Counted from the first letter of the stretch, positions 8,308 through 17,378 are shown. The stretch is DNA of 60,042 bases from Paenibacillus xylanivorans (GCF_001280595.1 NZ_LITU01000081.1:459427-519468), one strand, 5' to 3'. Notes: generated by a model from the sequence alone, not told the origin. Program-made: numbers and translations.

Positions 8308-9045
8308 ATGGATCAACATGAAGATGATTTATATGAAGAAGCCGAGCTGGAGGGAATCTCCCAATTCCCGGATAACGAAGAACTTACCATTACACGAGTT
8401 GAACGAACGAAGAGCAGGGAAGCTCGTTACCGGATTACCTTTGGTTTATATTCAATCACGGTGCTTGAAGATGTAATGATTAAATATCGGATGACCCGAG
8501 GAAATACATTTCTGAAAAAGGACTTGGAAGATATCATTGTAGCTGACGAGCGACAGCGGACGTATGTGCAGTCTTTGCGATATCTGGAGCATAAACCCCG
8601 CACACGCCACGAATTAAGTCAGAAACTTCGTCAGAAAGAGTTTGCTGCATCGTTGATTGAAGAGGCCCTGGATCGGCTTGAGCGGGAGAATTTGGTCGAT
8701 GATGAACTGTATGCGAAGGAATGGACACGTCAGCGTATGGAGGGCCAGCGGAAGGGGAAACTGTGGATAAGGCAAGAGCTGCGTCAGAAGGGCATTGCCA
8801 GTGAGCTGATTGCTGAAGCGCTGGAAGGTGTAAGTACAGATACGGAATTTGAGACTGCTCTAACCGCCGGACGAAAAAAATGGAATCAGGTCAAAGGAGA
8901 CATCAAGGAGAAGAAACGTAAAACGCTTCCCTTCTTGATGCGACGAGGTTTTTCCATGGATATGGTGCGTCGGGTCGTGAATTGTTTAATTGAAGAAGAC
9001 GAGGCGGGGGACCCCGAAGAAGACGAAGCGTTGTTATGGGATTAG
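8308..9045 (+). CDS. recX: RecA regulatory protein RecX
   Basis: A 245-residue helical protein of the RecX family, which caps or disassembles RecA filaments. It contains the repeated three-helix motifs of the family: YLEHKPRTRHELSQKL with LEEALDRLERENLVDDELYAKEW, then LRQKGIASELIAEAL and MRRGFSMDMVRRVV. The N-terminal 60 residues are acidic and poorly conserved. The frame is open from 8209, but the ATG at 8308 has GGAAGGAGAG ahead of it. The earlier codons overlap no conserved sequence. It follows recA after two terminators, so it likely has separate transcription or depends on read-through. Confidence 0.88.
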   Translation: MDQHEDDLYEEAELEGISQFPDNEELTITRVERTKSREARYRITFGLYSITVLEDVMIKYRMTRGNTFLKKDLEDIIVADERQRTYVQSLRYLEHKPRTRHELSQKLRQKEFAASLIEEALDRLERENLVDDELYAKEWTRQRMEGQRKGKLWIRQELRQKGIASELIAEALEGVSTDTEFETALTAGRKKWNQVKGDIKEKKRKTLPFLMRRGFSMDMVRRVVNCLIEEDEAGDPEEDEALLWD

Positions 9046-9355
9046 CAGACTGTACTCACTATACTGCATTCTCTTGACAATTTCTTTCGTCAAATACTAA
9101 AATGGACATGAGTCTGTAAGAAATGGACAACCCTTTTTCCTTCCAAAAAAGCGGTTTCTGTTTTTGAAGATTTATACCATTCATGATTATGGGTTCGCTG
9201 GAGACGGTGAATAGTACGTGGCAACATGTACACTTGAAATGAAAATCGGCGGGGGATCGCCGTGAGTATTCGTTATTCCCAAAAATATGTTAGGTTTGAA
9301 AACTGCAAATTGACCCAAGGAATGCCTTGGAGGAACCAACGAGGAGGTGAACAGT
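9046..9355 (+). other. Intergenic region and leader of rny
   Basis: This 310-base gap holds a promoter (annotated separately) and about 245 bases of leader. Two small inverted repeats are visible: GGCG-GGGGAT-CGCC near 9247-9260, and CCAAGG-AATG-CCTTGG at 9315-9330, which ends just before the rny ribosome site. No convincing ORF was found. Confidence 0.5.
9074..9103 (+). promoter_or_regulatory. Probable rny promoter
   Basis: TTGACA at 9074-9079, an 18-base spacer and TAAAAT at 9098-9103. The spacer is one base longer than ideal. Confidence 0.6.
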
Positions 9356-10897
9356 ATGAATCCTGCAATCACGATCGCTCTCGTTGCAGCCGCGCTATTC
9401 ATTGGGTTCGGAGTAGGATATTTTATTCGCAAATCTCTTGCAGAAGCTAAGATCTCCAGTGCGGAAGAAGCTGCTGTACAAATCGTGGAGAACGCGAAGA
9501 AAGAGGCAGAAGCACTGAAGAAAGAAACGGTGTTGGAAGCGAAGGATGAAATCCATCGCATTCGCGCCGAAGCTGAAAAAGACACTCGTGAACGTCGGAA
9601 CGAAATTCAACGACAAGAAAGACGATTGTTGCAAAAAGAAGAGTCGCTGGATAAAAAATTGGAATCACTCGAACGTAAAGAAGAGCAAGTGGCTAACAAA
9701 GAGAAACGAATTGATGAGACACAGCAGCAGATCGAGATGATCTACAAAAACCAGGTGACGGAGCTGGAGCGCATATCCAACCTCACCATGGAAGACGCAC
9801 GCAGCATCATACTGTCCAACGTAGAACAGGAAGTTCGTCATGAGACGGCTCAAATGATCAAGGACATTGAACAGCAAGCGAAGGAAGAAGCGGACAAAAA
9901 GTCCCGCGAGATTATTACACTCGCCATCCAACGTTGTGCGGCTGATCACGTGGCGGAGACAACGGTATCCGTTGTTACTTTGCCAAATGAAGAAATGAAA
10001 GGCCGGATTATCGGTCGTGAAGGACGTAACATCCGTGCGCTTGAAACCCTTACCGGGATTGACCTCATTATCGATGATACGCCAGAAGCTGTTATTCTGT
10101 CGGGCTTTGACCCGATTCGCCGTGAAATCGCTCGTACTGCCCTCGAGAAATTGGTGGCTGATGGACGTATTCACCCGGCACGGATTGAAGAGATGGTGGA
10201 GAAATCCCGTAAAGAAGTGGACGAGCGTATCCGTGAATACGGTGAGCAAGCTACCTTTGAAGTGGGCGTGCATGGTCTGCATCCGGACTTGATTAAAATT
10301 CTGGGCCGGTTGAAGTTCCGTACAAGCTACGGTCAAAACGTCTTGAAACATTCGATGGAAGTTGCTTATCTGGCCGGATTGATGGCTGGCGAACTCGGAG
10401 AAGACGTAACCCTGGCAAGACGTGCAGGTCTATTGCATGACATCGGTAAAGCGCTGGATCACGAAGTGGAAGGATCACACGTCGAAATCGGCGTGGAACT
10501 AGCGAAGAAATACAAAGAACATCCGGTTGTAATCAACAGTATCGCGTCCCATCACGGGGATTGCGAAGCGACTTCGGTTATTGCCATGTTGGTTGGTGCA
10601 GCAGATGCGCTTTCCGCAGCAAGACCAGGCGCACGCCGCGAAACGCTGGAAACGTATATCAAACGACTGGAGAAGCTGGAAGAGATTTCGGAATCGTTCG
10701 AAGGTGTCGAGAAATCGTATGCCATTCAGGCCGGACGCGAAGTTCGCGTTATGGTACAGCCTGAGAAAATCGATGATGCTGAAGCATTCCGCCTCGCGCG
10801 TGACATCACGAAGATGATCGAGAACGAACTCGATTATCCGGGTCACATCAAGGTCACCGTCATCCGGGAAACCCGTGCGGTTGAATACGCAAAATAG
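9356..10897 (+). CDS. rny: Ribonuclease Y
   Basis: A 513-residue membrane-anchored endoribonuclease that starts turnover of many mRNAs. It has an N-terminal transmembrane helix (ITIALVAAALFIGFGVGYFI), a long charged coiled coil (about residues 30-195), a KH RNA-binding domain with GRIIGREGRNIR, and an HD domain with LLHDIGKALDHE and the SHHGD element, ending in the conserved VIRETRAVEYAK. The ORF can open at the GTG of 9347, but GAGGAGGTG is placed for the ATG at 9356. It is followed by ymdB, its usual neighbour. Confidence 0.96.
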   Translation: MNPAITIALVAAALFIGFGVGYFIRKSLAEAKISSAEEAAVQIVENAKKEAEALKKETVLEAKDEIHRIRAEAEKDTRERRNEIQRQERRLLQKEESLDKKLESLERKEEQVANKEKRIDETQQQIEMIYKNQVTELERISNLTMEDARSIILSNVEQEVRHETAQMIKDIEQQAKEEADKKSREIITLAIQRCAADHVAETTVSVVTLPNEEMKGRIIGREGRNIRALETLTGIDLIIDDTPEAVILSGFDPIRREIARTALEKLVADGRIHPARIEEMVEKSRKEVDERIREYGEQATFEVGVHGLHPDLIKILGRLKFRTSYGQNVLKHSMEVAYLAGLMAGELGEDVTLARRAGLLHDIGKALDHEVEGSHVEIGVELAKKYKEHPVVINSIASHHGDCEATSVIAMLVGAADALSAARPGARRETLETYIKRLEKLEEISESFEGVEKSYAIQAGREVRVMVQPEKIDDAEAFRLARDITKMIENELDYPGHIKVTVIRETRAVEYAK

Positions 10898-10905
10898 AGC
10901 ATTAC

Positions 10906-10938
10906 GGAAAAGTGGCCGCAGTAGTGGGCCACTTTTCC
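10906..10938 (+). terminator. Hairpin after rny
   Basis: GGAAAAGTGGCC and GGCCACTTTTCC form a perfect 12-bp stem. The T run after it is broken (CTTTTCCTG), so it may be a partial terminator before ymdB. Confidence 0.6.
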
Positions 10939-11059
10939 TGTTGATAGCCTGTTAAAAGGCATTTTCATAATAAAATGAATGAGCAAGAGATAGAGGTCCT
11001 GCGAAGTTTCGGATGCTTTGAAGAAGGCTGCGCTTGGTAGGGATTAAGGAGGCAGTAAA

Positions 11060-11854
11060 ATGAAAGTTTTGTTTATTGGTGATATTGTGGGGAACGTGGG
11101 GCGTAAGGCATTGAAGGAAAACCTCCCCTACCTCAAAACGAAGTATAAGCCACATGTGGTCATTGTAAATGGTGAAAATGCAGCGGCAGGCCGGGGCATT
11201 ACCGGTGCAATTGCGAATGAATTTTTCAACTGGGGTGTGCATGGTATCACCCTCGGTAACCATACCTGGGACAATAAGGACATATTTGATTTTATAGATG
11301 ATGAGCCACGTATGATTCGTCCTGCGAACTTTCCTCCAGGAACACCGGGGCGCGGTTACACGGTAGTCAAAGGCGAAGGCAAGGAGTTGGCGATTGTGAA
11401 TCTGCAAGGGCGGACGTTCCTGCCTGCTCTGGATTGTCCATTCCGCGTTGCCGATGAAATTGTGGATGAACTGCGTCAAGACCATAAATGCATTCTGGTC
11501 GATATGCATGCTGAAGCAACGTCAGAGAAGATTGCTATGGGTTGGCATCTCGATGGACGTGCTTCGCTGGTCGTAGGTACACATACACATGTGCAGAGCA
11601 ATGATGATCGTATTTTGCCAGGAGGAACAGCTTATTTAACCGATGCGGGCATGGTAGGGCCGCGTGACGGCATATTGGGCATGGAGCGTGAAGCGGTGCT
11701 TCGCAAGTTCTACACCCAGCTTCCGGTACGATTTGTTGTTGATGATGGCAAATGGCATTTCCATGGTGTTTTTGTGGAGATTGATGAAGCCACAGGTGCT
11801 GCAACACGCATTGAGAAAATTCGTCTGATGGAGGACGAGTGGCGCATGGAATAG
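11060..11854 (+). CDS. ymdB: YmdB metallophosphoesterase (2',3'-cyclic nucleotide 2'-phosphodiesterase type)
   Basis: A 264-residue cytosolic metallophosphoesterase of the YmdB family. Metal-binding motifs are in order: FIGDIVGNVGR at the start, NGENAAAGRG, LGNHTWDN, VDMHAEATSEK and VGTHTHVQ. In Bacillus YmdB hydrolyses 2',3'-cyclic nucleotides and affects biofilm and motility decisions; that is family knowledge. The ATG is preceded by AAGGAGGCAG. The rny-ymdB-spoVS order is conserved. Confidence 0.95.
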   Translation: MKVLFIGDIVGNVGRKALKENLPYLKTKYKPHVVIVNGENAAAGRGITGAIANEFFNWGVHGITLGNHTWDNKDIFDFIDDEPRMIRPANFPPGTPGRGYTVVKGEGKELAIVNLQGRTFLPALDCPFRVADEIVDELRQDHKCILVDMHAEATSEKIAMGWHLDGRASLVVGTHTHVQSNDDRILPGGTAYLTDAGMVGPRDGILGMEREAVLRKFYTQLPVRFVVDDGKWHFHGVFVEIDEATGAATRIEKIRLMEDEWRME

Positions 11855-11892
11855 GGGTTTTGTCTCATTTTGCAGGGAAACCCATCTAAAAA

Positions 11893-11921
11893 GAAGGAAT
11901 TTTTTTGCCTCCCGCGAATAA
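11893..11921 (+). promoter_or_regulatory. Sigma-H-type promoter of spoVS
   Basis: GAAGGAATT (11893-11901) fits the sigma-H -35 pattern RNAGGAWWW exactly. After 11 bases, CGCGAATAA (11913-11921) fits RNNGAATWW except for the first base. It sits about 50 bases before spoVS, a gene known to be sigma-H dependent in Bacillus. Confidence 0.72.
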
Positions 11922-11971
11922 CATCTAGTAAGTGGAAACAAACATTCAACATTCCCAGGGAGGTACTTACC

Positions 11972-12232
11972 ATGGATGTATTAAAAGTTTCAGCAAAGTC
12001 CAATCCTAATTCTGTAGCCGGCGCTCTTGCAGGGGTTCTTCGTGAACGTGGAAATGCTGAACTGCAGGCAATTGGAGCAGGAGCACTGAACCAAGCCATT
12101 AAAGCGGTAGCGATAGCCCGGGGATTTGTAGCACCAAGCGGAGTTGACTTGATTTGTATTCCAGCTTTTACAGACATTGTGATCGACGGTGAGGATCGAA
12201 CAGCCATTAAGTTGATTGTGGAGCCCAGATAA
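11972..12232 (+). CDS. spoVS: Stage V sporulation protein S
   Basis: An 86-residue Alba-like protein that begins MDVLKVSAKSNPNSVAGALA and ends AIKLIVEPR, essentially the family consensus length. SpoVS is needed for late spore development and coat assembly in Bacillus; its molecular role is not settled. The frame is open from 11870, but the upstream codons overlap the sigma-H promoter. The ATG at 11972 has CAGGGAGG before it. A terminator follows, so it is probably monocistronic. Confidence 0.96.
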   Translation: MDVLKVSAKSNPNSVAGALAGVLRERGNAELQAIGAGALNQAIKAVAIARGFVAPSGVDLICIPAFTDIVIDGEDRTAIKLIVEPR

Positions 12233-12251
12233 TACATGCACTTATGCATTG

Positions 12252-12281
12252 AACCTGTTTACGAAGTAGACAGGTTTTTTT
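12252..12281 (+). terminator. Intrinsic terminator after spoVS
   Basis: AACCTGTTTAC pairs with GTAGACAGGTT around a GAA loop, followed by T7. Confidence 0.8.
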
Positions 12282-12319
12282 GCGTTTTGTTTTATTACTG
12301 TGTAGAAGGAGAGATTGTG

Positions 12320-13303
12320 ATGCATAACTGGCAAGTAGCCGATTTTCATTGTGATGCTTTAAGTAAAATGCTGATGAACCCTAGCTTTTCATTTGAAAAT
12401 GCTTCACAGCTGGATGTAAATCTGGACCGAATGAGGGCTGGCAACATTGGTTTACAGGCCTTTGCCATCTATTTGCCCGAAGTGCTTGGCAGAGGCAAGT
12501 TTGAACATGTGATGGGCCAGTTGGACATCTACCGAAAGCGAGTGGAGATGACTAAAGAACGAGATGAAGGCACACATACATTGTTATGGAGGGAGCAACT
12601 TACACAGGTAGGCCAGACGGACAAACCATGGGGATTAATTACACTTGAAGGTGTCGATGGATTGGAAGGCAACCTCTTTTATCTGGAGTTATGTTATCAG
12701 ATGGGTGTGCGGATCATTGGGCTTACCTGGAACTATGCCAATTGGGCAGCTGATGGTGTATTGGAGAAACGTGGGGCGGGACTTACGGAGAAGGGCAGGG
12801 AGCTGGTTCACCTTTGTAACCAAATTGGCATGCTGCTGGATGTGTCACATCTGACCGAAAAAGGGTTCTGGGAACTTGCTGACCTTAGTGAGCGGCCTTT
12901 TATCGCTTCTCACTCCAACAGTTATGCCATATGCCCGCATGTGCGCAATTTGAAGAATGATCAGATTCGGGCCATTATTGCCCGGGAAGGACGTATCGGA
13001 TTGACGTTTGTACCTTGGTTTGTGAAGCAGGAAGGCGAAGTGCGTATCGAAGATCTGTTGCCACATATTGAGCAGATTTGTTCCCTGGGTGGGGAGCATC
13101 ATCTGATGATGGGGTCTGATTTTGACGGGATTTCTACGTATATCCATGACCTTGAACATACCGGGCAGTATCCTAAACTAATTAATACGCTGCTTAAGCA
13201 CTACGACGAATCACTGGTTCGCGGTTGGATGTGGGGCAATGCCATGAATTATTTAAGGGAAAACTTGCCTGAGAAAAACTTGAAGATGGAACATTCAAAA
13301 TGA
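12320..13303 (+). CDS. Membrane dipeptidase family (M19) metallopeptidase
   Basis: A 327-residue protein of the renal/membrane dipeptidase (M19) family, which cleaves dipeptides with a binuclear zinc centre. The HxD motif is DFHCDA near the N-terminus. The bridging glutamate lies in ITLEGVDGLEG. Two further histidines are in LDVSHLTEKGFW and FIASHSN, and the C-terminal GSDFDG is present. No signal peptide is seen, so it is likely cytosolic. The frame is open from 12236 through the spoVS terminator. The ATG at 12320, with AGAAGGAGAG upstream, is the sensible start. Confidence 0.9.
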   Translation: MHNWQVADFHCDALSKMLMNPSFSFENASQLDVNLDRMRAGNIGLQAFAIYLPEVLGRGKFEHVMGQLDIYRKRVEMTKERDEGTHTLLWREQLTQVGQTDKPWGLITLEGVDGLEGNLFYLELCYQMGVRIIGLTWNYANWAADGVLEKRGAGLTEKGRELVHLCNQIGMLLDVSHLTEKGFWELADLSERPFIASHSNSYAICPHVRNLKNDQIRAIIAREGRIGLTFVPWFVKQEGEVRIEDLLPHIEQICSLGGEHHLMMGSDFDGISTYIHDLEHTGQYPKLINTLLKHYDESLVRGWMWGNAMNYLRENLPEKNLKMEHSK

Positions 13304-13477
13304 TGAAGCTGTTGGTATCTTGAAGAGTCTCCTGAAGAGTCTTCTGAAAAAAACGGGATGGAAGCAGAAAGCGTCCATGTCCAGATGGATTTACTAAATT
13401 CAGGAAAATAATGATTGCAAAATAAGTGTATTTCATGAATTTTCAGCAGTTCGTTTTCATTTCACTTCAAAAAGGGG

Positions 13478-13483
13478 TATAAT
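13478..13483 (+). promoter_or_regulatory. -10 element before pduL
   Basis: A perfect TATAAT with a poor -35 candidate (TTTCAT at 13455-13460, 17 bases upstream). It is the likeliest promoter for pduL. Confidence 0.5.
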
Positions 13484-13543
13484 ACCATAGGAATGTTAAG
13501 AGCCTGGCTACAGGCCATAGATAAACAAGGAGTGAAATTCACA

Positions 13544-14116
13544 ATGAGCAAAACAGTACCTGTGGGCGTATCTGCCCGTCACATTCATGTATCTCAAGAG
13601 CATGTAGAAATTTTGTTTGGTAAAGGCTACGAATTGACTGAGTTTAAACCTCTGTCCCAACCTGGGCAATATGCTGCTAACGAAACAGTAGCGGTTATTG
13701 GTTCGAAAGGACAGTTTGATAAAGTGCGTATCCTTGGACCTGTTCGTCCGGAAACACAACTGGAAATCTCGATGACAGACTCTTTCGCTATTGGTGTTAA
13801 GGCACCTGTACGTGAATCCGGAAGCATCGAAGGTACTCCAGGTATCACGATTAAAGGACCTGCTGGCGAAGTTACCATTGATAAAGGTGTTATCGTTGCT
13901 GCTCGTCACATCCACTTCCATACTTCTGATGCTGCTAAATGGGGTATCGAGGACAAACAATTACTGAAAGTTCGCCTGGGTGGAGATCGTGGTCTGGTAC
14001 TGGAAAATGTACTGGCTCGTGTATCTGACTCCTTTGCACTGGACATGCATATTGATACGGATGAAGCTAATGCAGCTGGCGCGCGTAACGGCGATACTGC
14101 TGAAATCATTGATTAA
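13544..14116 (+). CDS. pduL: PduL-type phosphate acyltransferase
   Basis: A 190-residue phosphotransacylase of the PduL family, which interconverts acyl-CoA and acyl-phosphate and is unrelated to Pta. It shows the two duplicated beta-barrel halves and both zinc-site histidine motifs, SARHIHVS near the N-terminus and AARHIHFHTSDA in the second half. The central ETVAVIGSKG and LGPVRPETQLEIS segments are family-like. No encapsulation peptide or microcompartment genes are nearby, so it is probably a housekeeping phosphotransacetylase. The ATG at 13544 has an AAGGAGTG site. The ORF is open from 13493, but those codons overlap the promoter. Confidence 0.92.
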   Translation: MSKTVPVGVSARHIHVSQEHVEILFGKGYELTEFKPLSQPGQYAANETVAVIGSKGQFDKVRILGPVRPETQLEISMTDSFAIGVKAPVRESGSIEGTPGITIKGPAGEVTIDKGVIVAARHIHFHTSDAAKWGIEDKQLLKVRLGGDRGLVLENVLARVSDSFALDMHIDTDEANAAGARNGDTAEIID

Positions 14117-14425
14117 TCACATAGAACAACATTCAGCTGTGATCCTGGCGGCTTGATGAACTTATAAACCTGAGTATATCCACAGCGTCGACTACATTCG
14201 ATCTGAGGGTAAGCTCAGGTTTTTGTGTATTTTCGGGTTGTTTAGCAGACTTGCACAAATTTCAAGATAGGCGAAGGGGGAGCGGCTTTGGATGTGGAAC
14301 TACAGCCCAATTCATGTTATAATTTGCTGTAATGCTCTTTTGATGTATAAAGCGTGCAAATCACGTGAAACAAGATGAAATAACGATTTTTTATTAATAG
14401 AGGCTGTAAGGAGTGACCGAAGGAA
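14117..14425 (+). other. Intergenic region before miaB
   Basis: It contains the terminator of pduL, then a TATAAT at 14318-14323 with a poor -35 (TGGAAC 17 bases upstream). That pair is the only miaB promoter candidate I see. No ORF was found. Confidence 0.45.
14166..14224 (+). terminator. Probable terminator after pduL
   Basis: AAACCTGAG and CTCAGGTTTTT pair across a loop of about 39 bases, ending in a T run. The long loop lowers confidence. Confidence 0.5.
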
Positions 14426-15982
14426 ATGGCTAAAGACTCAAAAAAGGATTACTCCCAATATTTTGATTTCTCCGATGCCAAAGTAATTTCGCAAGATGAA
14501 TTCAGCAAAAAAATAAGAATCCGGGGCCGGGAGATTAACATCAAATCGGAACCCAATCATCGTCAGGAGAAACAACGGGGCAAGCAAGACGTTCAGGTGC
14601 TTTACGAAACGGCCTTACCCGATGAACTGAAAAGCGTGGGGAAAGGCAAACATTATATCGTATATACGTATGGATGCCAGATGAACGAGCATGATTCGGA
14701 GACCATTAAAGGACTGCTTGAATCGATGGGGTATCAGGCTACCGAGGATCGCAAAGAAGCGGATATCATACTGCTGAACACGTGTGCGATTCGGGAAAAT
14801 GCGGAAGATAAAGTGTTTGGTGAGCTGGGTCACCTGAAAACCCTAAAAACCGAGCGTCCAGGCTTGTTGCTGGGTGTCTGTGGTTGTATGTCGCAGGAAG
14901 AAGGCGTCGTCAACCGGATCATGCAGAAGCATGGCTTTGTGGATATGATTTTTGGTACACACAACGTACATCGCTTGCCACATCTGATTCAGGAAGCGCT
15001 GTTCAGTAAAGAAATGGTTGTTGAGGTATGGTCCAAGGAAGGCGATATCATCGAGAACCTGCCGAAAAAACGTGAGGGCATGCGCGGCTGGGTGAACATT
15101 ATGTATGGTTGCGACAAATTCTGTACATATTGCATCGTCCCGTTTACACGGGGTAAAGAGCGCAGTCGACGTCCGGAAGATGTCATTGCCGAAGTTCGCG
15201 AACTGGCAAGACAAGGCTTCAAGGAAATCACACTGCTCGGTCAGAACGTCAATGCCTATGGCAAGGACTTTACAGACCTGAAGTACAGCTTCGGTGACCT
15301 GATGGATGACATTCGCAAAATCGATATTCCACGGGTACGATTTACAACGAGTCATCCACGTGACTTCGATGATCATCTGATCGAGGTGCTTGCGAAGGGC
15401 GGGAACCTGGTGGAACACATCCATTTGCCTGTGCAGTCTGGCAGCACGGAAGTGCTGAAACGTATGAGCCGCAAGTACAGTCGGGAACACTACCTGAAGC
15501 TTGCTGACAAAATTAAAACTGCGATTCCGGATGTCGTGTTAACCACTGATATTATCGTTGGTTTCCCGGGGGAAACGGAAGAACAGTTTGAAGATACGCT
15601 GTCACTGGTCAAGGAAGTTGGTTACGACTTTGCCTATACTTTCATCTACTCTCCGCGTGAAGGTACACCTGCTGCAGTGATGGAGGACAACGTGCCAATG
15701 GACGTGAAGAAGGAACGTTTGAAACGCTTGAACGAGACGATCAACGCATACAGCCACAGCAGCAATGAAAAGCAGCGTGGCAAGGTTGTTGAGGTACTTG
15801 TCGAAGGTGAGAGCAAACGGAATTCTAATGTTCTGGCAGGACGTACACGCAGCAACAAGCTGGTGCATTTTGAAGGACCTAAAGATTTGATCGGTACTTT
15901 TGTACATGTGGAAATCACCGATCCAATGACTTTCTATATTCGGGGCAATCTGCTCTCAGAGCCAGTAGCCGCCAATCAGTAA
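14426..15982 (+). CDS. miaB: tRNA-2-methylthio-N6-dimethylallyladenosine synthase MiaB
   Basis: A 518-residue radical-SAM methylthiotransferase that adds the 2-methylthio group to i6A37 of tRNAs reading codons beginning with U. The N-terminal cluster-binding domain includes TYGCQMNEHDSE (Cys near residue 83) and later conserved cysteines in LNTCAIRE and GVCGCMSQ. The radical-SAM CxxxCxxC motif is GCDKFCTYCIVPF near residue 229. A C-terminal TRAM RNA-binding domain follows. The first 70 residues are an extra charged extension typical of Bacillales MiaB. The ATG follows CCGAAGGAA. ricA lies downstream as in Bacillus. Confidence 0.96.
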   Translation: MAKDSKKDYSQYFDFSDAKVISQDEFSKKIRIRGREINIKSEPNHRQEKQRGKQDVQVLYETALPDELKSVGKGKHYIVYTYGCQMNEHDSETIKGLLESMGYQATEDRKEADIILLNTCAIRENAEDKVFGELGHLKTLKTERPGLLLGVCGCMSQEEGVVNRIMQKHGFVDMIFGTHNVHRLPHLIQEALFSKEMVVEVWSKEGDIIENLPKKREGMRGWVNIMYGCDKFCTYCIVPFTRGKERSRRPEDVIAEVRELARQGFKEITLLGQNVNAYGKDFTDLKYSFGDLMDDIRKIDIPRVRFTTSHPRDFDDHLIEVLAKGGNLVEHIHLPVQSGSTEVLKRMSRKYSREHYLKLADKIKTAIPDVVLTTDIIVGFPGETEEQFEDTLSLVKEVGYDFAYTFIYSPREGTPAAVMEDNVPMDVKKERLKRLNETINAYSHSSNEKQRGKVVEVLVEGESKRNSNVLAGRTRSNKLVHFEGPKDLIGTFVHVEITDPMTFYIRGNLLSEPVAANQ

Positions 15983-16093
15983 TACACAAACCTAATAAGA
16001 TGAATCTTGGTGGCTTAATATAAAGGTTTGGACATACAGCGCAAGTAGCGAAGGGAACGGAATCGATTCTGTAGAAGCGAAGCGTTCGCCTTT

Positions 16094-16143
16094 GTCTCCG
16101 AATTTTAAACCTTTGAAAAATATAATCAAGAAAATTCGGAGAC
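16094..16143 (+). repeat. Perfect 13-bp inverted repeat between miaB and ricA
   Basis: GTCTCCGAATTTT (16094-16106) and AAAATTCGGAGAC (16131-16143) are perfect complements around a 24-base loop. Weaker complementarity continues outward for roughly ten bases on each side. There is no T run, so it does not look like an ordinary terminator. It lies in a 258-base gap with no convincing ORF and could be a REP-like intergenic repeat or a structured RNA. Confidence 0.7.
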
Positions 16144-16240
16144 AACAGCGATCAAAAGAACGATCCGTAACCGTAGCGGTCATGGAGCAATCGTCTGAAT
16201 TTATATTGAGCCAGGTTTTCATCTTATATCATCTCATAGA

Positions 16241-16705
16241 ATGGAGCGATTTCGAGTGGCGCAGGAAGAAGTGCAGTACAACCATTATGGAATGCCTACC
16301 TACGATACGCGCAATCTGGTCATAAGCGACGACATTATGGGAAAAGCCAAAGAATTGGCTGATATGCTTGGAACGAGCGAGGAAGTTAAACAGTTCCAAC
16401 AGGCGGAGTCCAAAATTCGTGATCATGAACGCATCCAGCAATTGATTGCAACGATCAAGAAGAAGCAAAAGGAAATCGTTGCTTTTGAAAGCTTCAAAAA
16501 TGCAGACATGGTCAGCAAAATTGAACAGGAAATTGAGGATCTGCAGGGAGAGTTGGACGGCATTCCACTCGTTACGGAATTCCAGCAAAGTCAAAGCGAT
16601 ATCAATTATTTGCTTCAGCTTGTTATTTCTGTAATTCGGGATACCGTCTCCGAGAAAGTGAACGTGGAGGCTGGTACGGATTCACCTCCGACCAGCTGCG
16701 GGTAA
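16241..16705 (+). CDS. ricA: RicA (YmcA) family regulator of RNase Y and sporulation
   Basis: A helical protein of up to 154 residues in the YlbF/YmcA family. In Bacillus RicA joins RicT and RicF in an iron-sulfur complex that steers RNase Y cleavage and promotes biofilm, competence and sporulation. The core is KAKELADMLGTSEEVKQFQQ through the coiled region to PLVTEFQQSQSDIN. A single cysteine sits near the C-terminal end (TSCG), as in Bacillus RicA, where it helps bind the cluster. The start is uncertain: ATG 16241 lacks a clear ribosome site, and GTG 16256 or ATG 16292 are alternatives. Confidence 0.87.
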   Translation: MERFRVAQEEVQYNHYGMPTYDTRNLVISDDIMGKAKELADMLGTSEEVKQFQQAESKIRDHERIQQLIATIKKKQKEIVAFESFKNADMVSKIEQEIEDLQGELDGIPLVTEFQQSQSDINYLLQLVISVIRDTVSEKVNVEAGTDSPPTSCG

Positions 16706-16713
16706 ATGAAGTG

Positions 16714-16743
16714 AAGGGTGCGGACGCAGTCCGTGCCTTTTTT
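16714..16743 (+). terminator. Probable terminator after ricA
   Basis: CGGAC-GCA-GTCCG with outer AAGG/CCTT pairing and a following T6 run. Confidence 0.7.
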
Positions 16744-16952
16744 GATCATATCATGCTCCACGTTGTGGGGTTATTTTGTGTGGTGGTCTGTTCAAGACAA
16801 CTTCACTGGATAAGACCTGTTCCGTAAGAGCAGGCTTAATATAATGACGAAGCACTTTAGATCAACTACGAAGAGAACCAATGCTGGGAAAATCATCATA
16901 ACAACATACATCATGGGCTTTATACTTAAAGTGCACTAAAGGGGAAATCATA

Positions 16953-17378
16953 ATGGGTATTTTGGACAAAATGGTTGAAGAAGGAAACGGAAGATTTTGG
17001 GGTTTTCTCGGTTGTCGTTTTATTAAAGGCGACGGAAAAGAAGTTCAGATCGCGTTGACAGCGGGCGAACACCACACCAACTCCATGGGGATTATTCATG
17101 GTGGTGTGTTGACATCCCTGATGGATCAGGCGATGGGCATGGTAGCTACAGCCGCAATGGAGGTAGACAGTTGTGTGACGACCAATCTGAATGTACATTT
17201 TTTGGCACCTATGAGACAAGGTGAATTAATTGTGACGTCCACGATACTGCATCAGGCTGGCCGCAGTGTGACGGCACAATCCGAGGTGCGTGATGCATCA
17301 GGTACGCTGGGATGCATGGCGACTGCGACATTCCGCATAGCGCGAGCAAAAACGCAAAGCACGGAATCTCAAGGTTGA
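16953..17378 (+). CDS. PaaI-type hotdog thioesterase
   Basis: A 141-residue single hotdog-fold protein of the PaaI/YdiI acyl-CoA thioesterase group. The catalytic signature is MGIIHGGVLTSLMDQAMG, in which the HGG loop and the following Asp/Gln region bind the thioester. The C-terminal half contains the usual VTTNLNVHFLAPMRQGEL strand pair. The substrate cannot be deduced. The ATG has AAAGGGGAAA upstream. The promoter of the next gene begins within two bases of its stop. Confidence 0.88.
   Translation: MGILDKMVEEGNGRFWGFLGCRFIKGDGKEVQIALTAGEHHTNSMGIIHGGVLTSLMDQAMGMVATAAMEVDSCVTTNLNVHFLAPMRQGELIVTSTILHQAGRSVTAQSEVRDASGTLGCMATATFRIARAKTQSTESQG

Noticed and set aside
9665..10351. A 228-residue minus-strand ORF opposite rny
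   Set aside because: Shadow of a highly conserved gene; the composition is typical of antisense translation and there is no start signal.
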